Assembly (NCBI RefSeq): GCF_001499905.1
Contig: NZ_LQIS01000002.1
Location: 121,092 to 185,091, forward strand
Reading direction: 5' to 3'
DNA length: 64,000 bases
Origin: Mycobacterium sp. GA-1285
Lineage (GTDB): Bacteria; Actinomycetota; Actinomycetes; Mycobacteriales; Mycobacteriaceae
Shown piece by piece: positions 7,888-18,400 of the stretch. Made by a program: the position numbers and the translations under genes. Position 1 is the stretch's first letter. Each line of letters opens with the position of its first letter. The notes beneath the pieces were generated by a model. The model ran no database searches, was not told the DNA's origin, and saw only the letters and a list, made by a program, of their open reading frames with translations.

Positions 7888-8855
7888 CCGCCAACGAGGG
7901 CTTGCCCGAGCAGCCAACCAGCCCCGTCATATGCGCGGTCGTGGTCACCCACCGTCGTCTCGACGAGTTGGCGAAGTCACTGGAGGCGGTGTCGGCCCAG
8001 ACCCGCGCGCCCGACCACTTGATCGTCGTCGACAACGACTTCTCCGAAGGTGGGGACCCCCGGGTCGCCGAGCTGGTGGCCGGACAACCCATCCCGACCA
8101 CCTATCTCGGGTCGCGCCGAAACCTCGGTGGCGCAGGCGGTTTCGCGTTGGGGATGCTGCATGCGCTGGCCCTGGGCGCGGACTGGGTGTGGTTGGCCGA
8201 CGACGACGGCCGCCCAGCCGACTCGGAGGTGCTGGGCACGCTGATCGACTGCGCCGCTCGCCACGGGCTCGCCGAGGTGTCGCCGATGGTCTGTGACATG
8301 GCCGACCCCGGACGCCTGGCCTTCCCCCTGCGACGCGGACTCGTATGGCGTCGCCGTGTCGACGAGTTGCGCACCGAGTCCGGTTCAGTGGGGGCACCTC
8401 CCGCTTGCGGGGGACTGCTGCCGGGCATCGCATCGCTGTTCAACGGCGCGCTGTTCGCCGCAGCGACGCTGGAGGCGACCGGTGTGCCCGATCTCCGGCT
8501 GTTCGTGCGGGGCGACGAAACCGAACTGCACCGCAGGCTGGTCCGCTCCGGGCTACCGTTCGGCACCTGCCTTGACGCGGTGTACCTGCATCCGCAGGGC
8601 GGCGACGAGTTCAAACCGATCCTCCGCGGCCGCATGCACACGCAGTATCCGGAAAACGCGGCCAAACGCTTCTATACCTACCGCAACCGCGGCTATCTGT
8701 TGTCCCAGCCGGGCCTGCGTCGATTGCAGTTGCAGGAGTGGGCCCGCTTCGGTTGGTTCTTCCTGGTGTCCCGTCGGGACCCCACCGGCCTGATGGAGTG
8801 GATCCGGTTGCGGCGCATGGGCCGCAAGGAGAGGTTCGGGAGGTTCCCACAGTGA
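7884..8855 (+). CDS. glfT1: Galactofuranosyltransferase GlfT1
   Basis: A 323-residue GT-A fold family 2 glycosyltransferase. The start PVICAVVVTHRRLDEL is the nucleotide-binding strand-loop, RRNLGGAGGFALGM is typical of galactofuranosyltransferases, and ADDDGR (DDD at 106-108) binds the metal/UDP. GlfT1 (Rv3782) adds the first Galf residues from UDP-Galf to the rhamnosyl-GlcNAc-PP-decaprenyl linker on the cytoplasmic face, making the primer for GlfT2. It overlaps wzt (ATGA) and wzm (GTGA) by 4 bp each, consistent with synthesis coupled to export. Confidence 0.93.
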   Translation: MTANEGLPEQPTSPVICAVVVTHRRLDELAKSLEAVSAQTRAPDHLIVVDNDFSEGGDPRVAELVAGQPIPTTYLGSRRNLGGAGGFALGMLHALALGADWVWLADDDGRPADSEVLGTLIDCAARHGLAEVSPMVCDMADPGRLAFPLRRGLVWRRRVDELRTESGSVGAPPACGGLLPGIASLFNGALFAAATLEATGVPDLRLFVRGDETELHRRLVRSGLPFGTCLDAVYLHPQGGDEFKPILRGRMHTQYPENAAKRFYTYRNRGYLLSQPGLRRLQLQEWARFGWFFLVSRRDPTGLMEWIRLRRMGRKERFGRFPQ

Positions 8856-9682
8856 CGTTCACCGACGCCGCCGCGCAGTCGAGGACGATGAGCCGGGCGT
8901 GGGGTGACCTGGTCGCCGGCTTCGGCAAGCACGAACTGTGGTTGCACCTCGGCTGGCAGGACATCAAACAGCGCTACCGCCGCTCGGTTCTCGGCCCGTT
9001 CTGGATCACGATCGCCACCGGCGCGACCGCGGTCGCCATGGGCCTGCTCTACTCCAAGTTGTTCAAACTCGAGCTGTCCGAACATCTTCCGTACGTCACC
9101 CTCGGGCTGATCGTGTGGAACCTGATCAACGCGGCGATCCTGGAGGGCGCCGACGTGTTCGTCGCCAACGAGGGTCTGATCAAGCAGTTGCCGACACCGC
9201 TGTCGGTGCACGTCTACCGGCTGGTGTGGCGACAGATGATCCTGTTCGCGCACAACATGATCATCTTCGTGATCATCGCGATCATCTATCCCAAGCCGTG
9301 GACGTGGACGGACCTGGCGGTCATCCCGGCGCTGGGCCTGATCGTGCTCAACTGCATCTGGGTGGCGTTGTGCTTCGGCATCCTGGCCACCCGTTACCGC
9401 GACATCAGTCCCCTGCTGGTCAGCCTGGTGCAGCTGTTGTTCTTCATGACCCCGATCATCTGGAACGAGTCCACTCTGCGGCAGCAGGGTGCGGAGCGGT
9501 ACGCCAAGATCGTCGAGCTCAATCCGTTGCTGCACTATCTCGACATCGTGCGGGCCCCGCTGCTCGGCGCCGATCAGGAACTGCGCCACTGGTTGGTGGT
9601 GATCGTGCTGACGGTGGTCGGCTGGATCTTCGCGGCGTTCGCCATGCGGCAATACCGCGCCCGCGTCGCGTACTGGGTCTAG
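8852..9682 (+). CDS. wzm: Wzm-type ABC transporter permease (galactan lipid export)
   Basis: A 276-residue ABC-2 type permease with about six membrane segments. It begins TFTDAAAQSRTMSRAWGDLVAGFGKHELWLHLGWQDIKQRYRRSVLGPFW; the W(Q/R)DIKxRYRxSxLGPFW amphipathic region is the hallmark of Wzm/RfbA permeases. It partners with Wzt. The start is GTG 8852, overlapping the glfT1 stop (GTGA); an upstream in-frame ATG at 8738 lies inside glfT1 and is rejected. Rv3783 orthologue by position. Confidence 0.93.
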   Translation: MTFTDAAAQSRTMSRAWGDLVAGFGKHELWLHLGWQDIKQRYRRSVLGPFWITIATGATAVAMGLLYSKLFKLELSEHLPYVTLGLIVWNLINAAILEGADVFVANEGLIKQLPTPLSVHVYRLVWRQMILFAHNMIIFVIIAIIYPKPWTWTDLAVIPALGLIVLNCIWVALCFGILATRYRDISPLLVSLVQLLFFMTPIIWNESTLRQQGAERYAKIVELNPLLHYLDIVRAPLLGADQELRHWLVVIVLTVVGWIFAAFAMRQYRARVAYWV

Positions 9683-9740
9683 AGGGCCGGGGCACGGCTT
9701 CCGGCGGAACTCGGGCATCGGGTGCGGCCGTTATGCGGAT

Positions 9741-10058
9741 ATGAGCATCCCGCCATATCAGCCTCCGTCGTCTACGCCGTCCGGCCCGGCAGGCACATTG
9801 ACCTGCCCCAAGTGCGCGGGCTCGATGCGCACCTACGAACGTAACGGCATCCACTTGGAGCAGTGCGACACCTGCCGCGGCATCTTCCTCGACTTCGGTG
9901 AGCTCGAGGCGCTGACCCAGATGGAGAACCGGTTCGTGCAGTCCGCGCCGCCGCCTCCGCCTGCTCAGCACGGATACGGCTACGGCCCGGGCTGGGGGCA
10001 TCGCGGCAACAAGTACTACCGCAAACAGGGGTTCGGCCGGCTGTTCTTCTCCAGCTAG
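9741..10058 (+). CDS. Small zinc-ribbon (zf-TFIIB-like) protein
   Basis: A 105-residue soluble protein. Residues about 21-62 hold the paired motif CPKCAGSMRTYERNGIHLEQCDTCRGIFLDFGELEAL, where two CxxC pairs coordinate zinc and the GIFLDxGEL segment is diagnostic of the zf-TFIIB family. A Pro-rich linker and a tail rich in Gly, Tyr and His follow, ending KQGFGRLFFSS. The function of these small proteins is unknown. It follows wzm by 58 bp on the same strand. Confidence 0.85.
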   Translation: MSIPPYQPPSSTPSGPAGTLTCPKCAGSMRTYERNGIHLEQCDTCRGIFLDFGELEALTQMENRFVQSAPPPPPAQHGYGYGPGWGHRGNKYYRKQGFGRLFFSS

Positions 10059-10062
10059 ACCG

Positions 10063-10800
10063 TCAGAGCATCCGCGCGCAGGCCGCCACCAACAATTCGT
10101 CGTCGGGGTGGTGAGCCGCCGCCTGTACCACCGCGGCGCGGGCGAACCCGTCGAGCACCGGCCACGGATCGCCGTCGGGCAGCGCGGGTCCGCTCGCGGC
10201 GCGGTACGCGTCGACGAAGCTCTGCCAGTCGTCGTCCGGAATGAGTCCGGCGGCCCAGAATCCGGCCGCACGGGCGAGATCCCACGCCGGGTCGCCGACG
10301 CCCAGATCGTCGACGTCGATGAGCAGCCACTGTGCGCCGCGACGGCCGAGCTGCCCCAAGTGGAAGTCGCCGTGCACGAGCGTCGCCGGACGGTCCGGCG
10401 AACCCGCGCGCCAGACCTTGTCTGGCAGGTCGGCTGCGGCGCGGCGCACTGTCTGGTTCCCGGTGCGAAGCGTGTCGACGGCCCGGCGTAGTCGTTGTGG
10501 CCAGCCGTGCGGCGGTGTCCGCGTCGGCCGCGGTTCCCGGTGCAACCGCGCCAGCAGCTGACCGGCTTCGGCCCACGGCACGCATTCCGGTTGTGGTGCA
10601 ACGGTTTCCACGCGCGGCCACCGGGTGCGCCAGCGTGCTGCGACCGGCTCGGGAACCGTCGACAGCGGCGAGACCAGACAATCCGACCGGGCAGCGATAC
10701 CGAGCCGAACGGTCAACGCACGCGGATCGGTACCCGGCCGGTGCAGCTTGTAGACGACGTCACCGGCGACGACGATCTCGGCACCGGACCGGGTTTGCAC
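10063..10800 (-). CDS. Aminoglycoside phosphotransferase-like kinase
   Basis: A 245-residue protein kinase-fold enzyme. The catalytic loop LVHGDFHLGQL (about 140-150) and metal-binding IDVDDLGVGDPAWDLARAAG (about 160-180) match the APH/choline kinase family, which transfers phosphate from ATP to small hydroxylated substrates. The N-terminal lobe is short. It is convergent with the zinc-ribbon gene, 4 bp apart. Many such chromosomal genes do not confer resistance, so the substrate should not be assumed to be an aminoglycoside. The start at 10800 (MQTRSGAEIV) is the only good one. Confidence 0.85.
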   Translation of the reverse strand: MQTRSGAEIVVAGDVVYKLHRPGTDPRALTVRLGIAARSDCLVSPLSTVPEPVAARWRTRWPRVETVAPQPECVPWAEAGQLLARLHREPRPTRTPPHGWPQRLRRAVDTLRTGNQTVRRAAADLPDKVWRAGSPDRPATLVHGDFHLGQLGRRGAQWLLIDVDDLGVGDPAWDLARAAGFWAAGLIPDDDWQSFVDAYRAASGPALPDGDPWPVLDGFARAAVVQAAAHHPDDELLVAACARML

Positions 10801-10877
10801 CCTCGCAACCTAGCGACGCGGCGGCCGCGGCTCGCGCCGGGCGTCGATGAGTCTGCGCCGCACCGTAAGCTGCCCGG

Positions 10878-11288
10878 GTGGCCGAGCCTCCGATGCAGCC
10901 CACCCTGACCCTGGGCACCCAGATCTGGCGGTTCATCGTCACCGGCGGTCTTGCGGCCGTCGTCGACTTCGGTCTCTATGTCGCGTTGCTCGCCGCCGGT
11001 TTGCATGTCAACGTGGCCAAGACCCTGAGCTTCATCGCGGGCACCACCACGGCGTATCTGATCAACCGCCGATGGACCTTCCAGGCGCCGCCGAGCGCCG
11101 CCCGGTTCATCGCGGTCTGCGTCCTGTACGCGGTCACTTACGCGGTGCAGGTCGGCATCAACTACGTGTTCTACATGGCCTGGGACGGGAAGCCGTGGCG
11201 GGTGCCGGTCGCGTTCGTCATCGCGCAGGGCACCGCGACGGTGATCAATTTCGTGGTCCAGCGCGCGGTGATCTTCCGCCTGCGCTAG
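10878..11288 (+). CDS. GtrA-family membrane protein (Rv3789-like)
   Basis: A 136-residue membrane protein with four predicted segments and the GtrA signature FIVTGGLAAVVDFGLYVALL, INRRWTF and VVQRAVIFRLR at the C-terminus. GtrA proteins are implicated in moving or presenting polyprenyl-phosphate sugars; the mycobacterial protein next to dprE1 (Rv3789) has been proposed to flip decaprenyl-phosphoryl-arabinose or to recruit AftA. It starts at GTG 10878 and lies 60 bp before dprE1, probably the same transcription unit. Confidence 0.9.
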   Translation: MAEPPMQPTLTLGTQIWRFIVTGGLAAVVDFGLYVALLAAGLHVNVAKTLSFIAGTTTAYLINRRWTFQAPPSAARFIAVCVLYAVTYAVQVGINYVFYMAWDGKPWRVPVAFVIAQGTATVINFVVQRAVIFRLR

Positions 11289-11348
11289 CCGGTACGCGCT
11301 GAAAACAGCTCACCGGGGCGCCGCCGGGCACACGGTACCCTCGTCACG

Positions 11349-12749
11349 ATGTCCGAGAACCTGCCGACGACCACGCGTGCCCTGACCGGCTTCGGCCGCA
11401 CCGCACCGTCGGTCGCGCAGGTCCTCACCACGCCGGACGTCGAACTCATCGCCCAGGCTGTTCGCGAGGCCGCCGACCGCAGCGCGTCGAGCCCGTCGTT
11501 CCTGCACCGGGGTGTCCTCGCCCGCGGGCTGGGCCGCTCCTACGGCGATCAGGCGTGCAACGGGGGTGGCCTGGTCGTGGACATGACCGCGCTGCACAAG
11601 ATCCACTCGATCAGCGCCGACACGGCCGTCGCCGATGTCGACGCGGGCGTCAGCCTCGACCAGTTGATGAAGGCCGCGTTGCCGTTCGGGCTGTGGGTGC
11701 CCGTGCTGCCCGGCACACGCCAGGTCACCGTCGGCGGGGCGATCGCGTCGGACATCCACGGCAAGAATCACCACAGCGCCGGTAGCTTCGGCAACCACGT
11801 GCTGTCGATGGACCTGCTGATGGCCGACGGCGAGGTTCGTACCCTCACGCCGGACGGGCCGGAAGCCGAATTGTTCTGGGCGACGGTCGGCGGTAACGGC
11901 CTCACCGGGATTGTGGTGCGCGCCCGAATCGCGATGACGCGCACCGAAACCGCGTACTTCATCGCCGACGGTGTGTCCACCGGCAACCTGGACGAGACCG
12001 TCGTCGTGCACCTCGACGGCAGCGAGGACCGCTACACCTACTCCAGCGCGTGGTTCGACCTGATCAGTCCGCCGCCGAAACTGGGCCGCGCCGCGATCAG
12101 CCGCGGCAGCCTCGCGACGCTCGACCAGCTGCCCCCGAAGCTGGCCAAGAATCCGCTCAAATTCGATGCGCCTCAACTGCTCTCGGTGCCTGACATCTTT
12201 CCCGTCAGCGCCATGAACAAGCTGTCGTTCATGGCGATCGGCGAGGTGTACTACCGGCTCGGCGGCACCTACACCGGCAAGATCATGAACCTGTCGCAGT
12301 TCTACCACATGCTGGATCTGGTCAGCGGGTGGAACAACGCTTACGGCCCAGCGGGTTTCGCACAGCACCAGTTCCTGGTACCGCCCGACGCGCTCGAGGA
12401 GTTCAAGGCCATCATCCGCTGGATTCAGACCCGCGGGCATTACTCCGCGCTCAACGTGTTCAAGCTGTTCGGGCCCGGTAACCGCGCGCCGCTGAGCTTT
12501 CCGATGGCGGGGTGGAACGTGGCGATGGACTTCCCGAACAAGCCCGGCATCAACGAGTTCCTCAACGAACTCGACGAGCGGGTCATGGAGTTCGGTGGCC
12601 GGGTCTACACCGCGAAGGACTCCAGGGTCAGCGCCGAACGGTTCCACAAGATGTATCCGCGGATCGACGAGTGGATCGCCGTGCGCCGCAAGGCCGACCC
12701 GAACGGCGTCTTCGCTTCCGACATGGCCCGACGCTTGGAGCTCCTGTAG
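11349..12749 (+). CDS. dprE1: Decaprenylphosphoryl-ribose 2'-oxidase DprE1 (Ala at benzothiazinone-target position)
   Basis: A 466-residue FAD-dependent oxidase of the VAO/ALO type. The N-terminal FAD domain includes [24 protein letters not shown] and [21 protein letters not shown]; the substrate domain ends [19 protein letters not shown]. It oxidises decaprenyl-phosphoryl-ribose at C2', the first half of the epimerisation that yields DPA, the only arabinan donor. The motif that carries the benzothiazinone-trapped cysteine in M. tuberculosis (C387, NICVDF as I recall) reads NVAMDF here, with Ala392 (codon GCG at 12522). The gene abuts dprE2 with no gap. Confidence 0.96.
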   Translation: MSENLPTTTRALTGFGRTAPSVAQVLTTPDVELIAQAVREAADRSASSPSFLHRGVLARGLGRSYGDQACNGGGLVVDMTALHKIHSISADTAVADVDAGVSLDQLMKAALPFGLWVPVLPGTRQVTVGGAIASDIHGKNHHSAGSFGNHVLSMDLLMADGEVRTLTPDGPEAELFWATVGGNGLTGIVVRARIAMTRTETAYFIADGVSTGNLDETVVVHLDGSEDRYTYSSAWFDLISPPPKLGRAAISRGSLATLDQLPPKLAKNPLKFDAPQLLSVPDIFPVSAMNKLSFMAIGEVYYRLGGTYTGKIMNLSQFYHMLDLVSGWNNAYGPAGFAQHQFLVPPDALEEFKAIIRWIQTRGHYSALNVFKLFGPGNRAPLSFPMAGWNVAMDFPNKPGINEFLNELDERVMEFGGRVYTAKDSRVSAERFHKMYPRIDEWIAVRRKADPNGVFASDMARRLELL

Positions 12750-13544
12750 ATGGTTCTTGATGCCGTAGGTAACCCCCAGACCATCCTGCTGCTCGGCGGG
12801 ACGTCGGAGATCGGGCTGGCGATCTGCGAGCGCTACCTGCGCAACGCGCACGCCCGCATCATCCTGGCCGACTTGCCGAATCACCCCCGCAAGGACGAGG
12901 CGATCGCCGCGATGACCGCCGCGGGAGCCAAGGCCGTCGAATGGATCGACTTCGACGGCACCGACACCGCCGGTCACCGCGCCGTGATCGATCAGGCGTG
13001 GAGCGACGGTGATGACTCAAGAGACATAGACGTCGCGATCGTGGCTTTCGGGCTGCTCGGCAACGCCGAGGAGCTGTGGCAGGACCAGGCCAAGGCCGTG
13101 CAGGTTGCCCAGATCAACTACACCGCAGCGGTTTCGGTCGGCGTGCTGATCGGTGAGAAGATGCGGGCGCAGGGCTTCGGGCAGATCATCGCGATGAGCT
13201 CGGCGGCCGGTGAACGGGTGCGGCGGTCCAACTTCGTGTACGGGTCGACCAAGGCCGGCTTGGACGGCTTCTACCTCGGACTCGGAGAGGCGTTGCGGGA
13301 GTACGGCGTTCGGGTGCTGGTGATCCGGCCGGGCCAGGTGCGCACCACGACCACCATCGAGCACTGGAAGGCCACCGGCGCGAAGGAAGCGCCGTTCACC
13401 GTCGACAAGGAAGACGTCGCCGAACTGGCCGTCACGGCGGCAGCCAAAGGCAAGGAACTGGTATGGGCGCCGGGAGCGTTCCGGTACGTGATGATGGTGT
13501 TGCGCCACATCCCACGGCCGATCTTCCGCAAGCTACCCATCTGA
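12750..13544 (+). CDS. dprE2: Decaprenylphosphoryl-2-keto-erythro-pentose reductase DprE2
   Basis: A 264-residue short-chain dehydrogenase. The NAD(P)-binding loop LLGGTSEIG is at about 14-22, the catalytic Ser near 150-151 and YGSTK (Tyr164, Lys168) follow. It reduces the DprE1 keto product to decaprenyl-phosphoryl-arabinose. Its ATG follows the dprE1 stop directly, and its TGA overlaps the aftA ATG (TGATG), so dprE1-dprE2-aftA are translationally coupled. Rv3791 orthologue. Confidence 0.96.
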   Translation: MVLDAVGNPQTILLLGGTSEIGLAICERYLRNAHARIILADLPNHPRKDEAIAAMTAAGAKAVEWIDFDGTDTAGHRAVIDQAWSDGDDSRDIDVAIVAFGLLGNAEELWQDQAKAVQVAQINYTAAVSVGVLIGEKMRAQGFGQIIAMSSAAGERVRRSNFVYGSTKAGLDGFYLGLGEALREYGVRVLVIRPGQVRTTTTIEHWKATGAKEAPFTVDKEDVAELAVTAAAKGKELVWAPGAFRYVMMVLRHIPRPIFRKLPI

Positions 13545-15448
13545 TGCGCGACGGCACGCCGGTTCGACCGGTCAGGGTCGCCGGCCAGATGGTGGCAGCC
13601 GCCGCGGTGGCGATCGTCGTCGCGGTGGTCTCGCTGGCCGCGATCGCGCGGGTGGAGTGGCCGGCGTACAACTCGTCCAATCAGTTGCACGCGCTGACCA
13701 CGGTGGGCCAGTTCGCCTGTCTGGCAGGGCTGTTGGCGAGTGGATGGGTCTGGCGGCGGGGACGTCGGCTGCTCGCGAAGGTCGCGGCGACGCTGTTCTT
13801 GTCCGCGTTCTCGGTGGTGACGCTCGCGATGCCTCTTGGTGCGACCAAGCTCTATCTGTACGGCATCTCGGTCGATCAGCAGTTCCGCACCGAGTACCTC
13901 ACCCGGCTCGCCGACAGCGCCGCGCTGCGCGACATGACCTACATGGGCCTGCCGCCGTTCTATCCACCGGGCTGGTTCTGGATCGGCGGCCGTCTGGCCG
14001 CGCTGACCGGTACACCCGCGTGGGAGATGTTCAAACCGTGGGCGATCATGTCGATCACGGCCGCGATCGCGGTGGCGTTCGTGTTGTGGGCGGCCATGAT
14101 TCGCTTCGAGTACGCGCTCGTCGTCACCACCGCCACCGCCGCAGCCACACTCGCATACTCTCCGGCCGAGCCCTACGCCGCGATCATCTGTGTGCTCCTG
14201 CCGCCGGTGTTCGTGCTCGCGTGGTCGGGGTTGCGCGCCGGCGACCCGCATGCAGCGGGTGGGAGGACGCGAGCCGGGTGGGCCGCCGTCGTCGGCACCG
14301 GCCTCTTCCTCGGCGGCGCCGCCCTGCTCTACACATTGCTGTTCGCCTATGCCGCATTCACGTTGGCGATCATGGGTGTGCTGCTGGCCGTCGTGCGCAA
14401 GCGCATCGACCCGCTGCTACGGCTGGCGGTCGTCGCGGCGATCTCGGCGGCCATCGCCTTGATCGGATGGGCGCCGTACCTGCTCGCGGCGATCTCCGGT
14501 GAGCCCGCCGAGTCCGGAACCGCGCAGCACTATCTGCCGACCGACGGCGCGCAGCTGGAGTTTCCGATGCTGCACTTCACACTGCTGGGCGCGCTGTGCA
14601 TGCTCGGCACGCTGTGGCTGGTCTGGCGTGCGCGCTCGTCGACCCGGGCCGGCGCTCTGGCGATCGCCGTGCTGGCCGTCTACGCCTGGTCGCTGCTGTC
14701 GATGCTCACCACGCTGGCGGGCACCACGCTGTTGTCGTTCCGCCTGAATCCGACACTGACCGTGCTACTGACGGCGGCCGGCGCCTTCGGTTTCATCGAC
14801 GTCACACGTGCCGTCGCGGCGCGGGTGCGGCCCGAGAACGCGCGCCGCGTCGTCGCGGCCGCGGTGACGCTCGGTGCGATCGGCGCCGTCACCTACAGCC
14901 AGGACATCCCCGATGTGCTGCGCTCCGACATCGTCGTCGCGTATACCGACACCGATGGATACGGTCAGCGCGCCGACCGGCGACCGCCCGGCGCCGAGCG
15001 TTATTACCGCGACATCGACGCCAAGATCACCGAGGTGACCGGCCGTCCCCGTGACGAGACCGTCGTGCTGACCGCCGACTACAGCTTCCTGTCCTACTAT
15101 CCCTATTACGGCTTCCAGGGATTGACGTCGCACTACGCCAATCCCCTCGCGCAGTTCGACAAGCGCGCCGAAGCCATCGAGAGTTGGGCCACGCTGACCG
15201 ACGCCGAGCAGTTCGTCGAGGCACTCGACACGCTGCCGTGGGAGCCGCCGACGGTGTTCTTGATGCGCCGCGGCGGCCCGTCCGGTTCGGCTGACACCTA
15301 CACGCTGCGGCTGGCCTCCGACGTCTATCCGAACCAACCCAATGTCCGCCGCTACCACGTCGCCCTGGACGAGGCCCTGTTCGACGACCCGCGCTTCGAG
15401 GTCTCCAGCATCGGCCCGTTCGTCCTGGCCATCCGCACGCCCAATTAG
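13544..15448 (+). CDS. aftA: Arabinofuranosyltransferase AftA
   Basis: A 634-residue GT-C type membrane enzyme. About eleven hydrophobic segments occupy the first ~450 residues and a periplasmic C-terminal domain (about 470-634) follows, with [18 protein letters not shown] near the end. AftA (Rv3792) places the first arabinose on the galactan chain using DPA. The start at ATG 13544 overlaps the dprE2 stop; a longer frame from 13463 lies within dprE2 and is rejected. embC follows after 11 bp. Confidence 0.94.
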   Translation: MRDGTPVRPVRVAGQMVAAAAVAIVVAVVSLAAIARVEWPAYNSSNQLHALTTVGQFACLAGLLASGWVWRRGRRLLAKVAATLFLSAFSVVTLAMPLGATKLYLYGISVDQQFRTEYLTRLADSAALRDMTYMGLPPFYPPGWFWIGGRLAALTGTPAWEMFKPWAIMSITAAIAVAFVLWAAMIRFEYALVVTTATAAATLAYSPAEPYAAIICVLLPPVFVLAWSGLRAGDPHAAGGRTRAGWAAVVGTGLFLGGAALLYTLLFAYAAFTLAIMGVLLAVVRKRIDPLLRLAVVAAISAAIALIGWAPYLLAAISGEPAESGTAQHYLPTDGAQLEFPMLHFTLLGALCMLGTLWLVWRARSSTRAGALAIAVLAVYAWSLLSMLTTLAGTTLLSFRLNPTLTVLLTAAGAFGFIDVTRAVAARVRPENARRVVAAAVTLGAIGAVTYSQDIPDVLRSDIVVAYTDTDGYGQRADRRPPGAERYYRDIDAKITEVTGRPRDETVVLTADYSFLSYYPYYGFQGLTSHYANPLAQFDKRAEAIESWATLTDAEQFVEALDTLPWEPPTVFLMRRGGPSGSADTYTLRLASDVYPNQPNVRRYHVALDEALFDDPRFEVSSIGPFVLAIRTPN

Positions 15449-15459
15449 GATCGAACGCC

Positions 15460-18400
15460 GTGGTCGGTGAAGCCGGGGTCGGATCGAACCATCGGACGGT
15501 GCGGCTCATTGCCATCGTCGCCGGGTTGCTGGGCGCATTGCTGGCCCTCGCCACGCCGCTGATGCCGGTCACGCAGACGACCGCCGAACTGACCTGGCCG
15601 CAGAACGGCGTGCTGCAGAGCGTGGACGCCCCGCTCATCGGCTACGTCGCCACCGACCTGGAGATCTCCGTGCCGTGTCGCGCGGCGGCCGGGCTGGCCG
15701 GGCCGGATGCTCAGGACCGCACGGTGCTGTTGTCGACCGTGCCCAAGCAAGCGCCCAAGGCAATCGACCGCGGCCTGCTGATCGAGCGGGTCAACGACGA
15801 CCTGCTGGTGATCGTGCGCAACACCCCGGTGGTCAGCGCCCCGCTGGATCAAGTGCTCAGCCCGCAGTGCCAGCGGCTGACCTTCACCGCACACGCCGAC
15901 AAGGTAACCGGTGGATTCGTCGGGCTGGTCCAGGGTCCGGGACGGATTCCGAACGAGGACCCCGGGGAACCGCTGCGCGGCGAGCGCGGCGGCTACGACT
16001 TCCGCCCGCAGATCGTCGGGGTCTTCACCGACCTCAGCGGCCCGGCCCCACCGGGACTGGACTTCTCCGCAACGCTCGACACCCGCTACAGCACATCGCC
16101 GACCCTGCTCAAGACGCTGGCGATGATCATCGGGGTGGCGATGACCGTCATCGCGTTGGCGGCGCTGCATCTTCTCGACACCGCCGACGGCCGCGGCGTC
16201 AGACGGTTCCTGCCCCCGCGGTGGTGGACGCTGCGACCGCTCGACGGCCTCGTCGCCGCCGTGCTGGTGTGGTGGCACTTCGTCGGCGCCAACACCGCCG
16301 ACGACGGCTACATCCTGACCATGGCACGGGTCTCCGAACAGGCCGGCTACATGGCGAACTACTACCGATGGTTCGGCACGCCGGAGGCGCCGTTCGGCTG
16401 GTACTACGACCTGCTGGCGTTGTGGGCGCACGTCAGCACGCACAGCGTCTGGATGCGCCTGCCGACGCTGGTGATGGCGCTGGCGTGCTGGTGGGTCATC
16501 AGCCGTGAGGTGATCCCGCGCCTCGGCCACGCGGTGAAGCAGACGCCTGCGGCGGCGTGGACGGCGGCGGGCCTGTTCCTGGCGTTCTGGCTCCCGCTGA
16601 ACAACGGGCTGCGCCCGGAACCGATCATCGCGCTCGGCATCCTTCTCACCTGGTGCTCGGTCGAGCGGGGCGTGGCCACCAGCAGGCTGCTGCCCGTGGC
16701 GATCGCGATCATCATCGGCGCGCTCACACTGTTCTCCGGGCCGACGGGCATCGCCGCCGTGGGCGCTCTGCTGGTAGCGGTCGGGCCACTGAAAACGATT
16801 GTCGCCGCACATGTTTCACGCTTCGGCTACCTGGCGCTGCTGGCGCCGATCCTGGCCGCCGCCACCGTAACAATCATCCTGATCTTCCGGGACCAGACGC
16901 TGGCCTCCGAGATGCAGGCCAGCGCTTTCAAGTCCGCGGTCGGTCCGAGTCTGAGCTGGTTCGACGAGCACATCCGCTACGAGCGGCTCTTCACTCTGAG
17001 CCCCGACGGTTCAGTGGCGCGCCGGTTCGCGGTGCTCACACTGTTGCTGGCGCTGGGCGTGGCGATCGCGATGTCGTTGCGTAAGTTCAAGATTCCGGGC
17101 ACGGCGTTGGGACCGAGCCGCCGCATCATCGGCATCACGGTCATCTCGTTTCTGGCCATGATGTTCACGCCGACGAAGTGGACCCATCATTTCGGTGTGT
17201 TCGCCGGCCTGGCCGGGTCGTTGGGCGCGCTGGCCGCGGTCGCCGTCACCGCCACGGCGATGCGCTCGCGCCGCAACCGCTCGGTGTTCGGCGCCGCGGT
17301 CCTGTTCGCGATGGCGTTGTCGTTCGCCACGGTCAACGGCTGGTGGTACGTGTCGAACTTCGGTGTGCCGTGGTCGAACGCGATGCCGGAGTGGAAGTTC
17401 GGCTTCTCGACGATTCTGCTCGGGTTGGCCGTGCTGGCCCTGATCGCCGCCGCGTGGTTCCACTTCTCCGGCCGCGACGTGTCGCCGCCGGGCCCGCAAC
17501 GGCGTTGGCAGCGAATCCTGCAGGCGCCGTTGGCCGTTGCGACGTGGCTGCTGGTGGTTTTCGAGGTGCTGTCGCTGACGCTGGCCATGATCGACCAGTA
17601 CCCGGCGTGGAGCGTCGGCCGATCCAACCTCGAAGCCCTGGCGGGCAAAACGTGCGGGATGGCCCAGGACGTCCTCGTCGAGGAGGACCCCAACGTCGGC
17701 ATGCTGACCCCGATCGACACGCCCGTCGGCGAGGCGCTCGGCGCCGGTACCGCACAGGGCTTCAGCCCCAACGGAATTCCCAGCGACGTCTCCGCCGACG
17801 AGACGATGAGCGGACAGGGCACCTCCACCAACTTCGCCGACACCGACAGCGAAGACGACCAGGCGGGCAACGGCGGGACCGAGGGCGGCACGACGGCCGC
17901 CGCCGGTGTCAACGGTTCACGGGCCCGGCTGCCCTACAAACTCGATCCGGCCACGACCCCGGTGATGGGCAGCTGGCGCTCCGGCACGCAGCAGCCGGCG
18001 CAGCTGCGGTCGGCGTGGTACCGCCTGCCGTCCCGCGATGACACCGGTCCACTGCTGGTCGTCTCGGCGGCCGGTCGGTTCGACGCGGGCGAGGTCACAG
18101 TGCAATGGGCGACCGACGAGCAGGCCGCGGCCGACGAGCCGGGCGGTTCGATCGGGTTCGCCGACGTCGGCGCCGTGCCCGCGTGGCGCAACCTGCGGGC
18201 GCCGCTGACCGCGATACCGCCCGACGCGACTCAGATTCGGCTGGTGGCCTCCGACGAGGACCTCGACCCGCAGCACTGGATCGCGGTGACCCCGCCGCGG
18301 ATCCCGGAGTTACGCACGCTTCAGGACGTCGTCGGGTCGTCCGATCCGGTGTTGCTGGACTGGCTGGTCGGGTTGGCGTTCCCCTGCCAGCGGCCGTTCG

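Noticed and set aside
10063..10800. Aminoglycoside resistance gene
   Set aside because: APH-fold kinases act on many substrates. There is no association with mobile DNA or similarity to a named resistance enzyme that I can recognise.
11310..12977. 555-codon open frame antisense to dprE1
   Set aside because: Low-complexity composition and complete overlap with a clearly recognisable gene.
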